Shown here piece after piece: positions 23,701 through 34,234 of a DNA stretch of 64,000 nt. Source of the DNA: Ochromonas danica (Eukaryota > Sar > Chrysophyceae > Chromulinales > Chromulinaceae); NCBI GenBank assembly GCA_015146655.1, contig VKHL01000040.1:62001-126000 (forward strand), read 5' to 3'. Position 1 is the first letter of the stretch; the number at the start of each line of letters is the position of its first letter. The translations under genes and the position numbers were made by a program. The notes below the pieces were generated by a model that saw only the letters and a program-made list of their open reading frames with translations, was not told the DNA's origin and ran no database searches.

Positions 23701-25202
23701 GCTAACTAAACCAGATAGCAAGGATGATGCTTGCTATTGTTGTTGTTATCATGTAGGCGGGAGGGATATCTGTGTATAACTCAACTACGTTGCTGGTTAT
23801 TCTAATAGGGGTGATATGATGTGGTGAATGTCTAATAATGGTCTGTAGGGTATGACAGCGCTGCATATGTCAGCTGTGAAGGGTAAAGTGGAGATGGTAA
23901 GGTTGTTGTTACTTCATCCATCAATAGATGTCAATGCTGTGGACCATGAGGTGAGCATGCAAACCTTTCAACAACTACTAACGATGATGTTTGTATTGAA
24001 AGAGTGTGTCTATAATTGTTTATACTGTATATACCGTACTAGCCGTAGTGCTTATATGTAGTGGTTATAATGTTGTATACTGGGAAGGGTGTTAACGTGT
24101 GAGTATTGTCAGTGTATGTACTGTGTGATTTGTTATATGGTATGATAGTTTTGTAAGATGTTGCTGGTTAGACTAGTTGGCATCTAGCATGTGAAGGTGT
24201 TATTGTGTGTTTGTTAGACTAGTATGACTAGATGCATTATTGCTACAATGTTGTTATTACAACATGCTAATACCATTGTTGGTGGCTGGCTTTGATCAGG
24301 ATGGAAGTACTCCTTTACATGGTGCGTGCAGAATAAATGGGAATGTAGAAGTTGTGATACTGTTCTTAGCCGCTCTCCGGATAGATGTAAACATGGCTGC
24401 TAAGGTAAGAGTGGCTGTCGTGTATGGTTGAAGTGTAGGTTGTTTTATATATAGCAGAGGAGTAGTGATGGGATATTGTGTGGTCTAAAGTGTTCGTTTA
24501 GTACGGTAGATATCCATGGATATGAAGTGTGACTGTGGTACTGTGTATATGTCAGTATGACTAGATGTATGTACATGTACATGTACGGTATTATTGTTCC
24601 TCACCAATACTATATTATATAATGGTGTATGTTGTTATGGTTGAATAGAATGGAACCACACCATTGTTTACTGCATGTGGTAATGGTTATGTTGACGTTG
24701 TTGAAGTCTTGCTACATGATGAGCGGGTAGATGTAAACAAGACTACTGAGGTAAGTATGCCTATTCTTTCTCCCACACAATGTCATCATTATTGTTATAG
24801 CTAATCCATCTGACTGTGGTTGACTAGCATGGATGGACACCTTTGCATGCTGCATGTTACAAAGGATATGTTGAAATAGTTCAGATGCTATTGCTTGATC
24901 CAAGGGTGGATGTGAACAAGGCTGATATTGTAAGTGTGCCTACATGCAGTACAGCTTATGTAGTGTCTAGTATAATATAGTCTGGTGTATGTCAGAAGAT
25001 GCTTATCTTGACAGAGTGTATTGTTGGTATAATTGACTCTATCCTTGTCATGCTCTCTGTCTTATGTGTTATGTCTTATGTTGTCTTGTATCTTGTGATT
25101 GTTGTTGGTTAGGATGGAGACACTCCTCTGGATGTTGCTAAGACAGAAGACATTAAAGCTCTGCTGAGGGCCAAGGGAGCAATAGAGGGAAGAGGAGGTT
25201 AA
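20739..25202 (+). CDS. Multi-exon ankyrin-repeat protein, one repeat per exon
   Basis: Eleven exons: 20739-21119, 21198-21299, 21790-21891, 22142-22243, 22828-22929, 23392-23493, 23849-23950, 24300-24404, 24649-24750, 24828-24929 and 25113-25202; 463 residues. Exon 1 encodes an acidic, charged N-terminal region of 127 residues. Exons 2-10 are 102 bp each (exon 8 is 105 bp), all in phase 0, and each encodes one ankyrin repeat starting at the DGWTPLHAAC turn and ending around DVNKTD. Exon 11 encodes a capping half-repeat (DGDTPLDVAK). No signal peptide, membrane segment or catalytic domain is seen, so it is a soluble ankyrin scaffold of unknown partner. Exons 2 and 7 are identical. The introns are 77 to 584 nt and several contain minisatellites, unlike the 60-100 nt introns elsewhere in the window. 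Confidence 0.85.
21147..21517 (+). repeat. Copy 1 of a 371-bp intragenic duplication (ankyrin exon 2 and flanks)
   Basis: This matches 23798-24168 at an offset of 2651 bp. By eye I find two differences, both in the intron upstream of the exon. It covers the end of intron 1, all of exon 2 and the first part of intron 2. Similarity stops abruptly at both ends. Confidence 0.9.
22331..22800 (+). repeat. About 117-bp tandem repeat in ankyrin intron 4
   Basis: The motif gttataagttagtgt recurs at 22331, 22448, 22564 and 22682, i.e. every 116-118 bp. Each unit also contains aagcagatgaatatgttaat and a tatagtatatgtta-like stretch. The array fills most of intron 4. Confidence 0.85.
23017..23330 (+). 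repeat. Same ~117-bp repeat family in ankyrin intron 5
   Basis: gttataagttagt recurs at 23017, 23140 and 23253 (spacing 113-123 bp) with the same internal motifs as in intron 4. Exon and intron were therefore copied together. Confidence 0.8.
23798..24168 (+). repeat. Copy 2 of the 371-bp intragenic duplication (ankyrin exon 7 and flanks)
   Basis: Partner of 21147-21517. The exon it carries is identical to exon 2, and the downstream intron sequence is also identical up to the break at 24168. Confidence 0.9.
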
Positions 25203-25746
25203 TGGCTACAAGCGTTAATAAGAAACGATGAGAAGCTATGACATAATAATGATGTTGATGTATTGATGATCATGGCATGATATTGAGAACTAGCTAGTCT
25301 AAGTCCAGTCTAGATGGACTAATGAACGAAGCATCAAGCTCCTCGTAGCACACTGTAACCTTACAGAGTCTAAGCAATTACTGCTGCTAGACTTTTACTA
25401 CTGCTGTACTTCATGGTGACGAGAAAGCGAATATGCGAACATCCGGATCTCCCAAACTCCGAGCAGCTCCCTCTGCTCTGTTGGGCGGTGTGCTCTCTGC
25501 TGGCTGTGCACTGCCTGCCGTCTGCTCTGCCGGACAGCAGCGGAAGACACACACGCACACACACCCACTCACAGTGTAACGTGACTTGGACTTCCGCTTC
25601 GCAATTCAGACAGACGGACAGACCCCAGAGCCTTTCTTCTTCCTCCTCAACAAGCACACCAGCTCTATTACGAGGCCTGTTAATAGGTTCTTACCCTTAT
25701 CTCTCTTTTACTTGTCTGATAGTCTTTACCAGGACCATTGGAAACG
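25203..25746. other. Intergenic region
   Basis: Lies between the ankyrin stop and the next ATG. It contains a short (AC)n run at about 25546-25564. Frames at 25370-25760 on both strands show no family resemblance, and their composition matches untranslated DNA. Probably 3' UTR plus the next promoter. Confidence 0.4.
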
Positions 25747-27028
25747 ATGGATGATATCTTTTCTTTGGACGATTTCTTGCTTTGGGATGTCAATGGTAGG
25801 TTTCTCCTACACACTCTCCCTGCCAAAATTTTCGTGCTAAATTTGTCGTTTATTTTTGTCCTGAATATTTCTTGTGGATTATTGAAATATGCTGCTGGTG
25901 ATGGTGTTGTGCTGGGCCTGTGCAGATGACTCTCATTTCACCGAACACGAGATCTATCTCGCCTCTCTGACTGATCCTAACGACGGGTGAGTACTCTTGC
26001 TCCTTAGCTTTGCTCTTCTCTCGCCATCTCTTACGATGCCACTCAGGCGACTGATGGAGTCTTATCGGCCCGCAGACGGCAGCAAGAAGAAACTCATGCT
26101 GTCCAAGAACGACGAGCGCCGTACCTACGCCAAGCTATTCGAAGATGCTTACAATTCCAGTGATCCACAAAAGCTCTTGCAGTTTATTCAGTCTTATTGC
26201 ACTCCTGATTGTGTCATGATCCAGCGATGCGTGGTCAATGATAATCCCTTCATCCCGCGCTATATTGAAGTGCATGGCAGCCTGACTATTCATCACTATT
26301 GGTGCAATATCTTTGTTACTATACCTGATTGCCTCATGGTCATTCTTGAGACCAAGTTGCGAATTCGAAAGCCAACGGAAGATAATCGCAATGATGCCAG
26401 TTTCTTGGTCAGCTCGTTTTCGTTTACTGGCACCAAGCTCTATTCCATAGCTATGGAGGGGGCTATTTTGGAACCTCCTGAAGGATTTGACTTTACCAGC
26501 ACTTCTGGCAGCTCGTCTTCTGCTGCAGCAGTGGGAGGGGGCAGTGCGAAGCCCAAGAGCGTCAATGATGCGCAGTCTGTGCAAGCTTTGGTCGCCAAGG
26601 CGCAGCAGCGGAGCTCTCGTAAACGATCTTTGGAGAATGCTTCAACAGAGAGTCATAGTGCTTCTTCCCTTTCTTTGACCACTCAAGGAGGAGGAGGAAG
26701 CAGCAACAGTGTGAGCGGCTCAGCAGGAGCAGTTGAGACAGTGGATAAGTTCAACATCTTCCTTCACCCTCCTCGCAAATACAGCACCTTGGCTGGAACA
26801 AGGTATGGTGGTAATGCTTGCCATTACATTCAGTCGAAGAATGTCATCAAGCCCACAGTTATCGCAAAGGTTTCCGACTACGTCTCCATCAACGAGAGCA
26901 CCAAGTTGCGCACGGGCGAATATATACAAACAGAGGGCTTGATAAACTTTTTGGGAACTTTGACAATGACATTGAATGCGGAGAAGAAGATCACCAAGTT
27001 TGAATTTCTTTATTCACATATGGACTAA
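25747..27028 (+). CDS. Unrecognised protein, possible NTF2/SnoaL-like fold
   Basis: Three exons, 25747-25795, 25926-25986 and 26047-27028, joined in phases 1 and 2, give 363 residues starting MDDIFSLDDFLLWDVN. The N terminus is acidic and hydrophobic, rather like a transactivation segment. Residues ~60-170 are compact and contain SYCTPDCVMIQRC, YIEVHGSLTIHHYW and FTGTKLYSIAMEG, an alpha-then-beta pattern like NTF2/SnoaL-like domains. A Ser/Gly-rich linker with basic SSRKRSLEN follows, then a conserved-looking end with HPPRKYSTLAGTRY and KITKFEFLYSHMD. That end again suggests a small alpha+beta domain, perhaps the second half of the same fold. I do not know the family. A nuclear regulatory role is a guess from composition only. 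Confidence 0.6.
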
Positions 27029-27409
27029 GCCGCTGCCTTCCTCTTGTGGTGAAAGATATGTGTATTGCCTTGAATAGTCATCCTCTGCCATTTGCTTTGA
27101 TTGTCATGAAATCCGCTTTCTGTATGTTTCCACTCCTGTACAGTGATCAAAGATGCTTGCTGTGTGGAAACTATTGCGCACTTGAGTGCCCCCTACCTTC
27201 CGTCGTGGATATACATACTAGCATAGCATGCAGTTACTTTCCAAATTGTTTTATTTTCATCTGGGACGAGTATGTTAGTGCTCTTTCTGGTGCATTCGAC
27301 TTAGAGTCTTCGTTGAAAGTTAAGGAAGAAACGCTGTGGTGAAGTAAAGAAGTTACAGATTTAGTTAAGTAGACCATTGCGAGTAATTAATTAACTGTGC
27401 AGTCCAAAA
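27029..27409. other. Convergent intergenic region
   Basis: Separates two genes whose 3' ends face each other. It contains no recognisable gene; the 98-codon plus-strand frame here lacks any family signal. Probably both 3' UTRs. Confidence 0.4.
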
Positions 27410-27970
27410 TCAAGGGCTGCTTTCTCGACCTTCACTCTTATCTTTCTTGCCAAACCATCTTGCTACAACGGGTGTGAGCACGACAGTGGGAGGGAAGCGG
27501 ATGGGCGAGGCCGCCTTATGCACTGCGTAGGCAATAGCGGCAGTGCCCGTGTTGGACACCATCTCCGTGGACTTGATGCCTACCTTCTCCAGCAAGGAAG
27601 GCACATTGACACCATTGGCAACAAGGACATAGCAGAGGGCATAGGAGAAGATGGCCAATGTGATGGAAGTGGCTAAATAGGCGATGCCGTACTTGGCCAA
27701 CAGATCTTTGGGCCGCACTTTTGCATCTTTCTGGGTGGCAGTCTTTAAAAGAGTTGCTTCTAGACCTATCTTCTTAACTGACTCATCCACATCATCCTTC
27801 TCTGCAGACCATAACAAGGAATTCCTTTTCTCTGATTGTTGTGCATGTTGCTTGGCCCAACAACTTCTTGACAAGGACAGATGAGAATGAAGACGGATAG
27901 AGGAGTAAGAGAAAGCAGAGGCAAGCTGCAAGAGGCAATAGAGTATAATAAGATGCAGCAAGTGGTTCAT
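27410..27970 (-). CDS. Plastid-targeted DUF1279 (FAM210-like) membrane protein
   Basis: Single exon, 186 residues. Residues 1-20 are a hydrophobic signal peptide ending ASAF, followed by a Ser/Arg-rich stretch (SYSSIRLHSHLSLSRS). This bipartite layout with Phe after the cleavage site is the known targeting signal for red-derived secondary plastids in stramenopiles and cryptophytes, and is the best lineage marker in this window. The mature part contains the DUF1279 signature: LLAKYGIAYLATSITLAIFS, one transmembrane segment, then TGTAAIAYAVHKAASPIRFP and a short charged tail. DUF1279 proteins sit in chloroplast or mitochondrial membranes; their exact function is not established. The gene is head-to-head with a permease, 347 bp apart. 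Confidence 0.8.
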   Translation of the reverse strand: MNHLLHLIILYCLLQLASAFSYSSIRLHSHLSLSRSCWAKQHAQQSEKRNSLLWSAEKDDVDESVKKIGLEATLLKTATQKDAKVRPKDLLAKYGIAYLATSITLAIFSYALCYVLVANGVNVPSLLEKVGIKSTEMVSNTGTAAIAYAVHKAASPIRFPPTVVLTPVVARWFGKKDKSEGRESSP

Positions 27971-28317
27971 CTTCTAGAGAGCAGCCAACGAGTAGGTTCG
28001 AAATGAAATGAAATGGAATCAGAATTGTTGTTATCAGTTATCATCACCTTGGCTTGCCACCCCCAAGAGGTTGACGTCGCCCCGCCCAACACCGAACACG
28101 ACACAAACCAAATACGAAAACCGAAAACACAACACCCAAAAACCCAAAACACGTCCAAATCCCAAAACACACCCTAACTCCATCCGTGGGCCATCCAACG
28201 GAACTTCACTCCACCCTCACAATCAACATTACCGACATCAATATCAATATCAATCTGGTCTATAAATCATTCATTTCTACAGTATATTAGCTTCCCCACC
28301 CTTCTTCGCTATCTGTC
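27971..28317. promoter_or_regulatory. Head-to-head promoter region between DUF1279 gene and permease
   Basis: The two ATGs are 347 bp apart on opposite strands, so both promoters must lie here. It contains C/A-rich runs (ccaaaaacccaaaacac near 28134-28151) and a catcaatatcaatatc repeat near 28236-28256. No specific factor site is claimed. Confidence 0.4.
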
Positions 28318-30345
28318 ATGGGGAAAAGAAAAGATAAGAAATCTTCCAAGTCTACCTTGTTCTATATTTATGCTCTTGGTGAGGCATTTTCTCTTATTCT
28401 GGCAGTGACTTGACTGTGTGGCTTATCTTCTGCTGTTGCCTGCTGTTCTGTGGTATTCTGCCCTGCGAAATTCTTGCTGACTGTCTCTAGGTGTTTGTGT
28501 GATGTGCGGGAGACAAGCCTTTAAATGGCAGTCAGGTAGGCGACTGCGCTGGTATCTATTGTCGAACACATTCTGATTGCTCTGTGGTTGTGTAAAAACA
28601 GGATATGGAAAGTACGGTCTGTATCACTTCGGTGTGGTGGTTATGCTCTACATCCTCGCCTTCACCGCCCTCACCTACAGCTTTGTGGAGCTGGTCTCTA
28701 TCGTGCCATTCTCTGGCGGGTGCTACGGCTACTCTCGCTGTGCCTTGGGACCTTTCATGGGCTATGTGGCCGGCATGTTCGAGACCGCCAAGTACATTCT
28801 CTATGCCACATTTAACATCTATCGCTTGGGACACATCTTCACCATTGCCTGTGGATTGGATGAGAACCATCAGATTTTGATTTGGATGACCTTCGTGGTT
28901 TGCTTCAATCTCGTGCACTACTTCAAGACGAAGATGCTGTGGTGGATCATTGGTCTACTAGGCTCCTGTATCTTCCTGATTCAGGCGATCTTTATCTTCG
29001 GAGCGACTAGTAAAGGGTCTGTGAGTAACATTGAAGGGTCTAGCTGGCACTCGAAGCCCAGCGAATTCGTTGACGCTTTCCCCTATGCTGTGTACACTTT
29101 ATCAGCTCTTGATGCAGTACGTACTTGTATGGATGAGCAGGTGGGTGACTTGTCGTCTAGTATGTCGCCATAACTCATAGCTCACTTATGCACATTTGCT
29201 TTCTCTCTGCCTGATGGTTGGTGTTGCTTTCTTCTTCAGGGTGGCGATATGGTTCCCAAGGCTTTATTGGGTGTGTTAGCTTGGGCAGTGATTGCGATCT
29301 TCTCCATGATTGTAGCCCAATCTGCTTACAATTATGACGATAGTGCACTGATGACAGAAGATTATGCCTATAACATTGGTCTGAGGAAAGTCTTCTCGAT
29401 GAGTGCAGACAACCAGCTGGTGACATTGTTCGCCCTGCCGAGCTCGCTGGGATGTTGTGTAGGATTTTTGTATTGCGCTGCTCGACAAGTGAGATCGATG
29501 GCGAGCTCTGGGTTGCTTCCTCCTATTCTGGCGATGGGTCAAGGTCAGAAGGTGAAGGACAGCAGTCAGCCTGTAGCTGCAGCGACAGCCGTAGTCCCTG
29601 GCGGCACTTCTGAAGAAGCAGCAAAGAACATGAGTATGAAGGATGATGACGACATTGGCCGTAGTAGTAAGCCTACGATGGCAGTGTTCGCATGTTCTGT
29701 GTTTTGCTTCGGTCTGTTGCTAGTTGGTTACTACACCATCGACAAGTACAATGACATGTACACACAGATGGGTCAACTGCTGAATGCATTGATGTATCAG
29801 CCTCTGATGGTGTCTTACATGGTCTTTTCCACTCGATTCTCCAGCATGGAGAGATCCATCAAGAGTCCGTTTGGTATTCCTGGCGCAGTCTTCGCGATGT
29901 CCTTCTTCATGTTTCTGTTCATTATGAGATTGGTCTCCAACACAGACACCAATACTGCCTTTGGAGTCACTTTGGTGATCTTCACGGTTTGTGTGGTGGC
30001 TTATTACATACTAGTGGTTCAGAAGCGTCAGTTCTTCTCGAAGGAGGAACAAGAGAAGTTCATGAAGGCCTACGTTGTGAATGGTAACCACTTCTTCTTG
30101 CTGTGTGATAGTTGTTGTTAATACGAGTAAACTGATTGTGACATTGTTTTGGTTTAGCAAACAAGACTCGTAAAAGAGGCAAAAGTGCGAGCAACAGCAG
30201 ACAGAGCAGCAAAAGCTCCAAACTCTTCGGCTTTCTATCCACCGCTATCGGCATTGTGCCCAACAATGGCTCTCAAGGTGGCAACAGTCGTAGCAGAGCA
30301 TCTTCTCATTCCAGACAGAATTCTGCAGCGCGAGCACCTGCCTGA
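28318..30345 (+). CDS. APC-superfamily amino-acid/amine permease, paralogue 1
   Basis: Five exons, 28318-28378, 28491-28535, 28602-29140, 29240-30083 and 30158-30345; 558 residues. About 12 transmembrane helices are apparent. The APC hallmark PFSGGCYGYSRCALGPFMGY lies in the region of helix 3, and KSPFGIPGAVFA near helix 10-11 matches bacterial ethanolamine/amino-acid permeases. The tail is basic and Ser-rich (KTRKRGKSASNSRQSS), probably cytosolic. The protein at 46173-47951 is a clear paralogue sharing both motifs and the sequence ...SMER(S/L)..SP(F/L)GIPGA. The first two exons are only 61 and 45 nt but are supported by alignment with the single-exon paralogue: GRQAFKWQSGYGKYGLY corresponds to GKSLMFWPSGFAMGYWE. 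A large charged loop (~residues 390-430) is absent from the paralogue. Substrate unknown. Confidence 0.82.
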
Positions 30346-31032
30346 TCAACTTATTCTACTTGAGATCTTTCACTGAGGAGTTGAATGACTATCCTTCAAT
30401 TCCATTTGAAAACACTATGAACACATATAACGAGTCAAAATTAGATATTGTATACCATTGGTTATTATGATGGATCTTTTCTTTCCCCTCCTATGGGGTT
30501 TGGACCAATTGAAGTGAACAACTTTGAGATTGTTTGCCTTTATGATTGTTTGTTATATTTTGGTTTCAATTGTCTACCAGCAATACTGATGTTTGGTGAT
30601 TGTTATTGTATTGCTTGATTGATGTGTTCCTATTGTCTTCTTGGTCTGACACGGTATGAACAGGATGCTACGACCTGATGGTGACGATGCTTTCCCAATC
30701 CTTTTCTTTCTTCTTAATAGGACGACGCAGGTCTTGTTGGTTTATTAATATCTACTGTAACATACTCTAATATGGTATACCAGTACTGTGATATGATACT
30801 AGACTAGTGGTAAATAATACTCAACTGGTTACAAACCATATGATGTTGTGAGAGCACAGCCATCAAAGAGGAACAAGACAAGGAAGACCCTGCACAGATC
30901 AGATTGTCAGGTTGTCATGAGGAAATGAGACGTGGGCATTGCTATGAGGAGGATGTCACTTGACAGGTTGGTGGAACTGGCCTGGCCACGTCAGTGAGGT
31001 TCTTCAATGATTCGCTAATTACATACAAGCAG
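30346..31032. other. Convergent intergenic region
   Basis: AT-rich, with T-rich stretches after the permease stop that fit a 3' UTR. No gene, RNA or repeat recognised. Confidence 0.4.
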
Positions 31033-31239
31033 CTATGATCTAGCGGCTACGGCCTCACTGGCGACAGTCTTCGCGGTGGTGGACGTCTTCTTGCTGAGAG
31101 CACGACAAGCCTTGTATCGCTCAGCTTCTTTCAAGCACTCGTTGCCATCCGAGAGGCCATCCTTCTGACTCTCCACGCACTTCAAATAGCCCTCCATGTC
31201 CTTCTCACAAGGATCGACTCCTTTCACTCTGCTACTCAT
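31033..31239 (-). CDS. Small twin-CX9C (CHCH) protein, probably mitochondrial intermembrane space
   Basis: 68 residues from the ATG at 31239. It has two CX9C motifs, CEKDMEGYLKC and CLKEAERYKAC, spaced as in the CHCH fold, where two disulfides clamp a helical hairpin. Such proteins are imported into the mitochondrial intermembrane space by the Mia40 disulfide relay and often assist cytochrome c oxidase assembly (CMC1, COX19-type). The C-terminal tail is Ala/Thr/Lys-rich. An upstream ATG at 31335 would add a 32-residue hydrophobic start, but a short protein without a presequence is typical of the family. The specific member cannot be assigned. Confidence 0.72.
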   Translation of the reverse strand: MSSRVKGVDPCEKDMEGYLKCVESQKDGLSDGNECLKEAERYKACRALSKKTSTTAKTVASEAVAARS

Positions 31240-31903
31240 ACTAATTGTTTGTTTTACTTCTTCTTTGCTTGGAGATGGTGAGGCTGAGGCCCGCGCAGAT
31301 AACAATTTCCACACAACAACCATAAATATAAGCATAGCATACTATACTATACCATACCATAGCATACCAGTACATCTAGTAGTCTACATGCAGCACATGT
31401 ACTGTACAGTGTAGTAAAAGTACCCAGTAGTTCTTCATCAGATACCTGTTAGTGCTATTGACTGACTGACTGACTGACTAACCAGATGCTAAGACATGCT
31501 GTGACATGGACTGACTGCTGGGCTGTCTTGATGTTTGTCTATGACTGGCAGTTGATGATGAATACGATGATAGTGGTGGAAAAGAAGTGTTGACTGACTT
31601 AACAAGTGAGAAGGTTTAAAGTGAAACATGAAGGTTGTGCCAAATCTCATTTCCTTGTTAATTGATCACAAGAAGCAAGACAATATCTTGAGCTAGAGTC
31701 TGCCTGCCTATGACGAGGAATTGAGATGAAAGCACCACCACGTTCACCTCCACAACCTATGAGAGGACAAGAGTCTGTAATCTACTGGATGACAAAAGTG
31801 ATGTCTGCACAACACAAAGAAAAGTATATATTTCATTCAACAACTATAATGTGGCTCATAAAGGAAAGATGCACAAGAGAGAGAACGTTGCAAAGCCTGC
31901 TCG
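31240..31903. other. Intergenic region with (TGAC)n microsatellite
   Basis: Contains a TATAC/CATAC-rich stretch at about 31333-31370 and a tgactgactgactgac run at about 31457-31480. Frames here are short and featureless. It lies upstream of the CX9C gene and downstream of the reductase gene. Confidence 0.4.
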
Positions 31904-34234
31904 TCATGCAGACCAGATGTCTAACAACAAGCGATGACGTTGCTGCATCTCTGTGACGATTTGCGCCGCACTTTCCTCAGAACATCCATTGAATTGTGCC
32001 ACGGCTTCCTTCAATGCCGCTATGACGTCCTTGGCCATCTTGTTTCCATCGCCACAAATGTACACATGAGCGCCTCTGTTCACAACAAGGTCTGCGATTT
32101 CTGACCCTCTTTCCCGCAACTTGTGCGTCACATAGATCTTATCCGGAGTCAAACGAGACATGGCCACATCCAAGGAAGTGAGTACGCCGTAATCAGAATA
32201 GCGCTCCAAATCTTCTTTGAACAAGAAGTCGCCGTGGTTGCGACAACCGTAGAAAAGATGAATCGGTCCAGGAGTTTGTGAGGAAATGAAATTCTCGATA
32301 GAGTTTCGTTCAACAGGAAGGTCTTCATCGTCAAGCTCAAATCCTCCGCGCCACAAGCCAGTAGATCCTTCATTGCTTCGGCGCCGCTGTTGATGAGAAC
32401 GATGATCCAAAAAAGAAAGAAATGGCGCTACACCAGTGCCTGGACCAATAAGAACAAGAGGAATACCAGCACTGCAAGGCAGGCGGAAGAAAGTGCTGGG
32501 TCGATGGAAGACTCGAACACTATTCACACTGGCTTGTGGGTAGCGCTCCGGGTGAAGCAATCCTCGAAGGTTATGTTCTAAATACAATGTCGCAACACCA
32601 GATCTGCGAATAGCTCCCTGAAGATGACCAAGAGGATCAGTTATCTCACAAGTGTATCGCACAACGGAGAAAGCGATGGAGACGCTCTGAGGATTGCTGA
32701 GCGGAGAGGATGCGATGGAATAGTACCGCGGCACAGCAGGTGGCAAGAGTGCCAATAACTGAGCAAGGGTGGGTAGACAAGAGGGAAACAAGAGCAGCAA
32801 TTCAGCCACACCAATCCTCTGCTGCTCAACGAAGTGACTCCACAACTGCTTGCTTTCAGCCTCACGACTTGCTAAAGCCAACAATCCGCGTCTCTCTGAC
32901 TCATCCACACAGAAGCGAGCAAGACCTTTCATTGTGGTCTTCTTTGGCACAGACATAAGATCATATGAATAGGCCAAGACGTCGTGCAAGGATTGTGGTT
33001 TAGAGTGCCCAGGCAGCAACACTCGAGTGTCTTCACCAGACAGCAAGTCTTTCTCACCCGCTGCTAGAAGAGCTTCATTTAATCTACGCAAGATAATCGC
33101 GACTGCATAGGGTGGGTTTGGTGCAAGAATGCCAAGGCTGTCGCCGGGGTTGTAGGAGATGTTGGAGTCTTGCAGAGAAAGGCGGCAATAAACAACTCGT
33201 TTGCTCTGGCCCCACTCAAAAGTCTCCTCCAGAGATTCCTGAGAAGCCTTTTCATCAGTTAGCCAACCAGCTTCAAGGACTTTTGCAGAAAAAGGATTCT
33301 GAGCACACCAAAACGGATGCGAGCTGTCTCTGTCCAATCCTTTGGCCTCGACCTGCCCGTCGTCCGCATTACTGCCTGGCTGCACAATACAAGGAACATT
33401 CTCCTGCTTGCGGACACGTTCACGTCCACTCTCCTCCAATGATTGATTAGCAACAAATTGATGAAGCTGTAGCTGATCAATGAATGGCTGCAATGGCTGC
33501 AGACCTTCAGGAATGGTACAGAGCAGTTTGTTCAAAACATCTTCATGGTCGCGTTGAGATGATTTGCGTTTGATCAAAGGCTTCCCTTCAAAGTCGTCTG
33601 GTTCTTGCTCACCTTTCTTCTCACCCTCAGCTTCTTCTGGTGAGGGCTGACTGGGCGGAGCGGCGAGAAAGACCTTCTCCAACAGAGCCAGCGTGGAGGC
33701 TTTCCACTTCTCCACTCCTTCTTCCAGCCCCGTAGCTTCATCAACACATTCTAGCGGAGCTGCACGAATACCTCCTAACTCTGCTATGCGCTTGTCAATC
33801 GCCTTGCCCATGAAACAGAATTTCGAATAATTCGTATCGCCCAACGCCAAAACCAAATACTGACAATTGGCGAACTTGTCTTTAGGCTGAAGGCACACAA
33901 ATTAACAAGAGCCAAGAGCTGCTTTTAGTAAAGGAGACAGAGGTATAGGAAGGACAAAAGAAGGTCTTACCGCACTGCGCAACTTGGTGCTTCTCCACCA
34001 CGAGTCAGCGTTCTCAGGACAGTCGCCATTGCCAGTTGTGGAGCAGACCAGCACTAAGAAACAGCTCTGACCATTGGCAGGAGGTGGGATGGACTTGAAG
34101 GCATTCAAGGTCATGAGCTTGTTCTCGATGTTTTTCTTCTCCAAGAGATCGGAGAGTTCCTTAGCGATGCTCTCCGAATTGCCCGTCTGACTTCCATAAA
34201 TCACATAGAGCTCAGGCAAACTCATTGTCGTCAT
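31904..34234 (-). CDS. MTRR: Methionine synthase reductase (MTRR)-like diflavin reductase
   Basis: Two exons, 34234-33971 and 33886-31904 (84-nt phase-0 intron), 748 residues. Domains in order: flavodoxin-like FMN domain (YGSQTGNSE, STTGNGDCPENA, LALGDTNYSKFC), a linker of about 100 charged residues, a FAD domain with RYYSIASSP, and an NADPH domain with IGPGTGVAPF, ending DIWSA. Several stretches favour MTRR over cytochrome P450 reductase or NDOR1: GKAIDKRIAELG in the FMN domain, NPFSAKVLEAGWLT before the FAD domain and LLLLFPSCLPTLAQLLALLP just before the FAD motif. MTRR re-reduces the cobalamin of methionine synthase. I chose the ATG at 34234; another at 34225 is nearly equivalent. P450 reductase-like function cannot be fully excluded. 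Confidence 0.78.

Noticed and set aside
31726-31956. 76-codon plus-strand frame
   Set aside because: Overlaps the 3' end of the reductase gene and has no recognisable feature.
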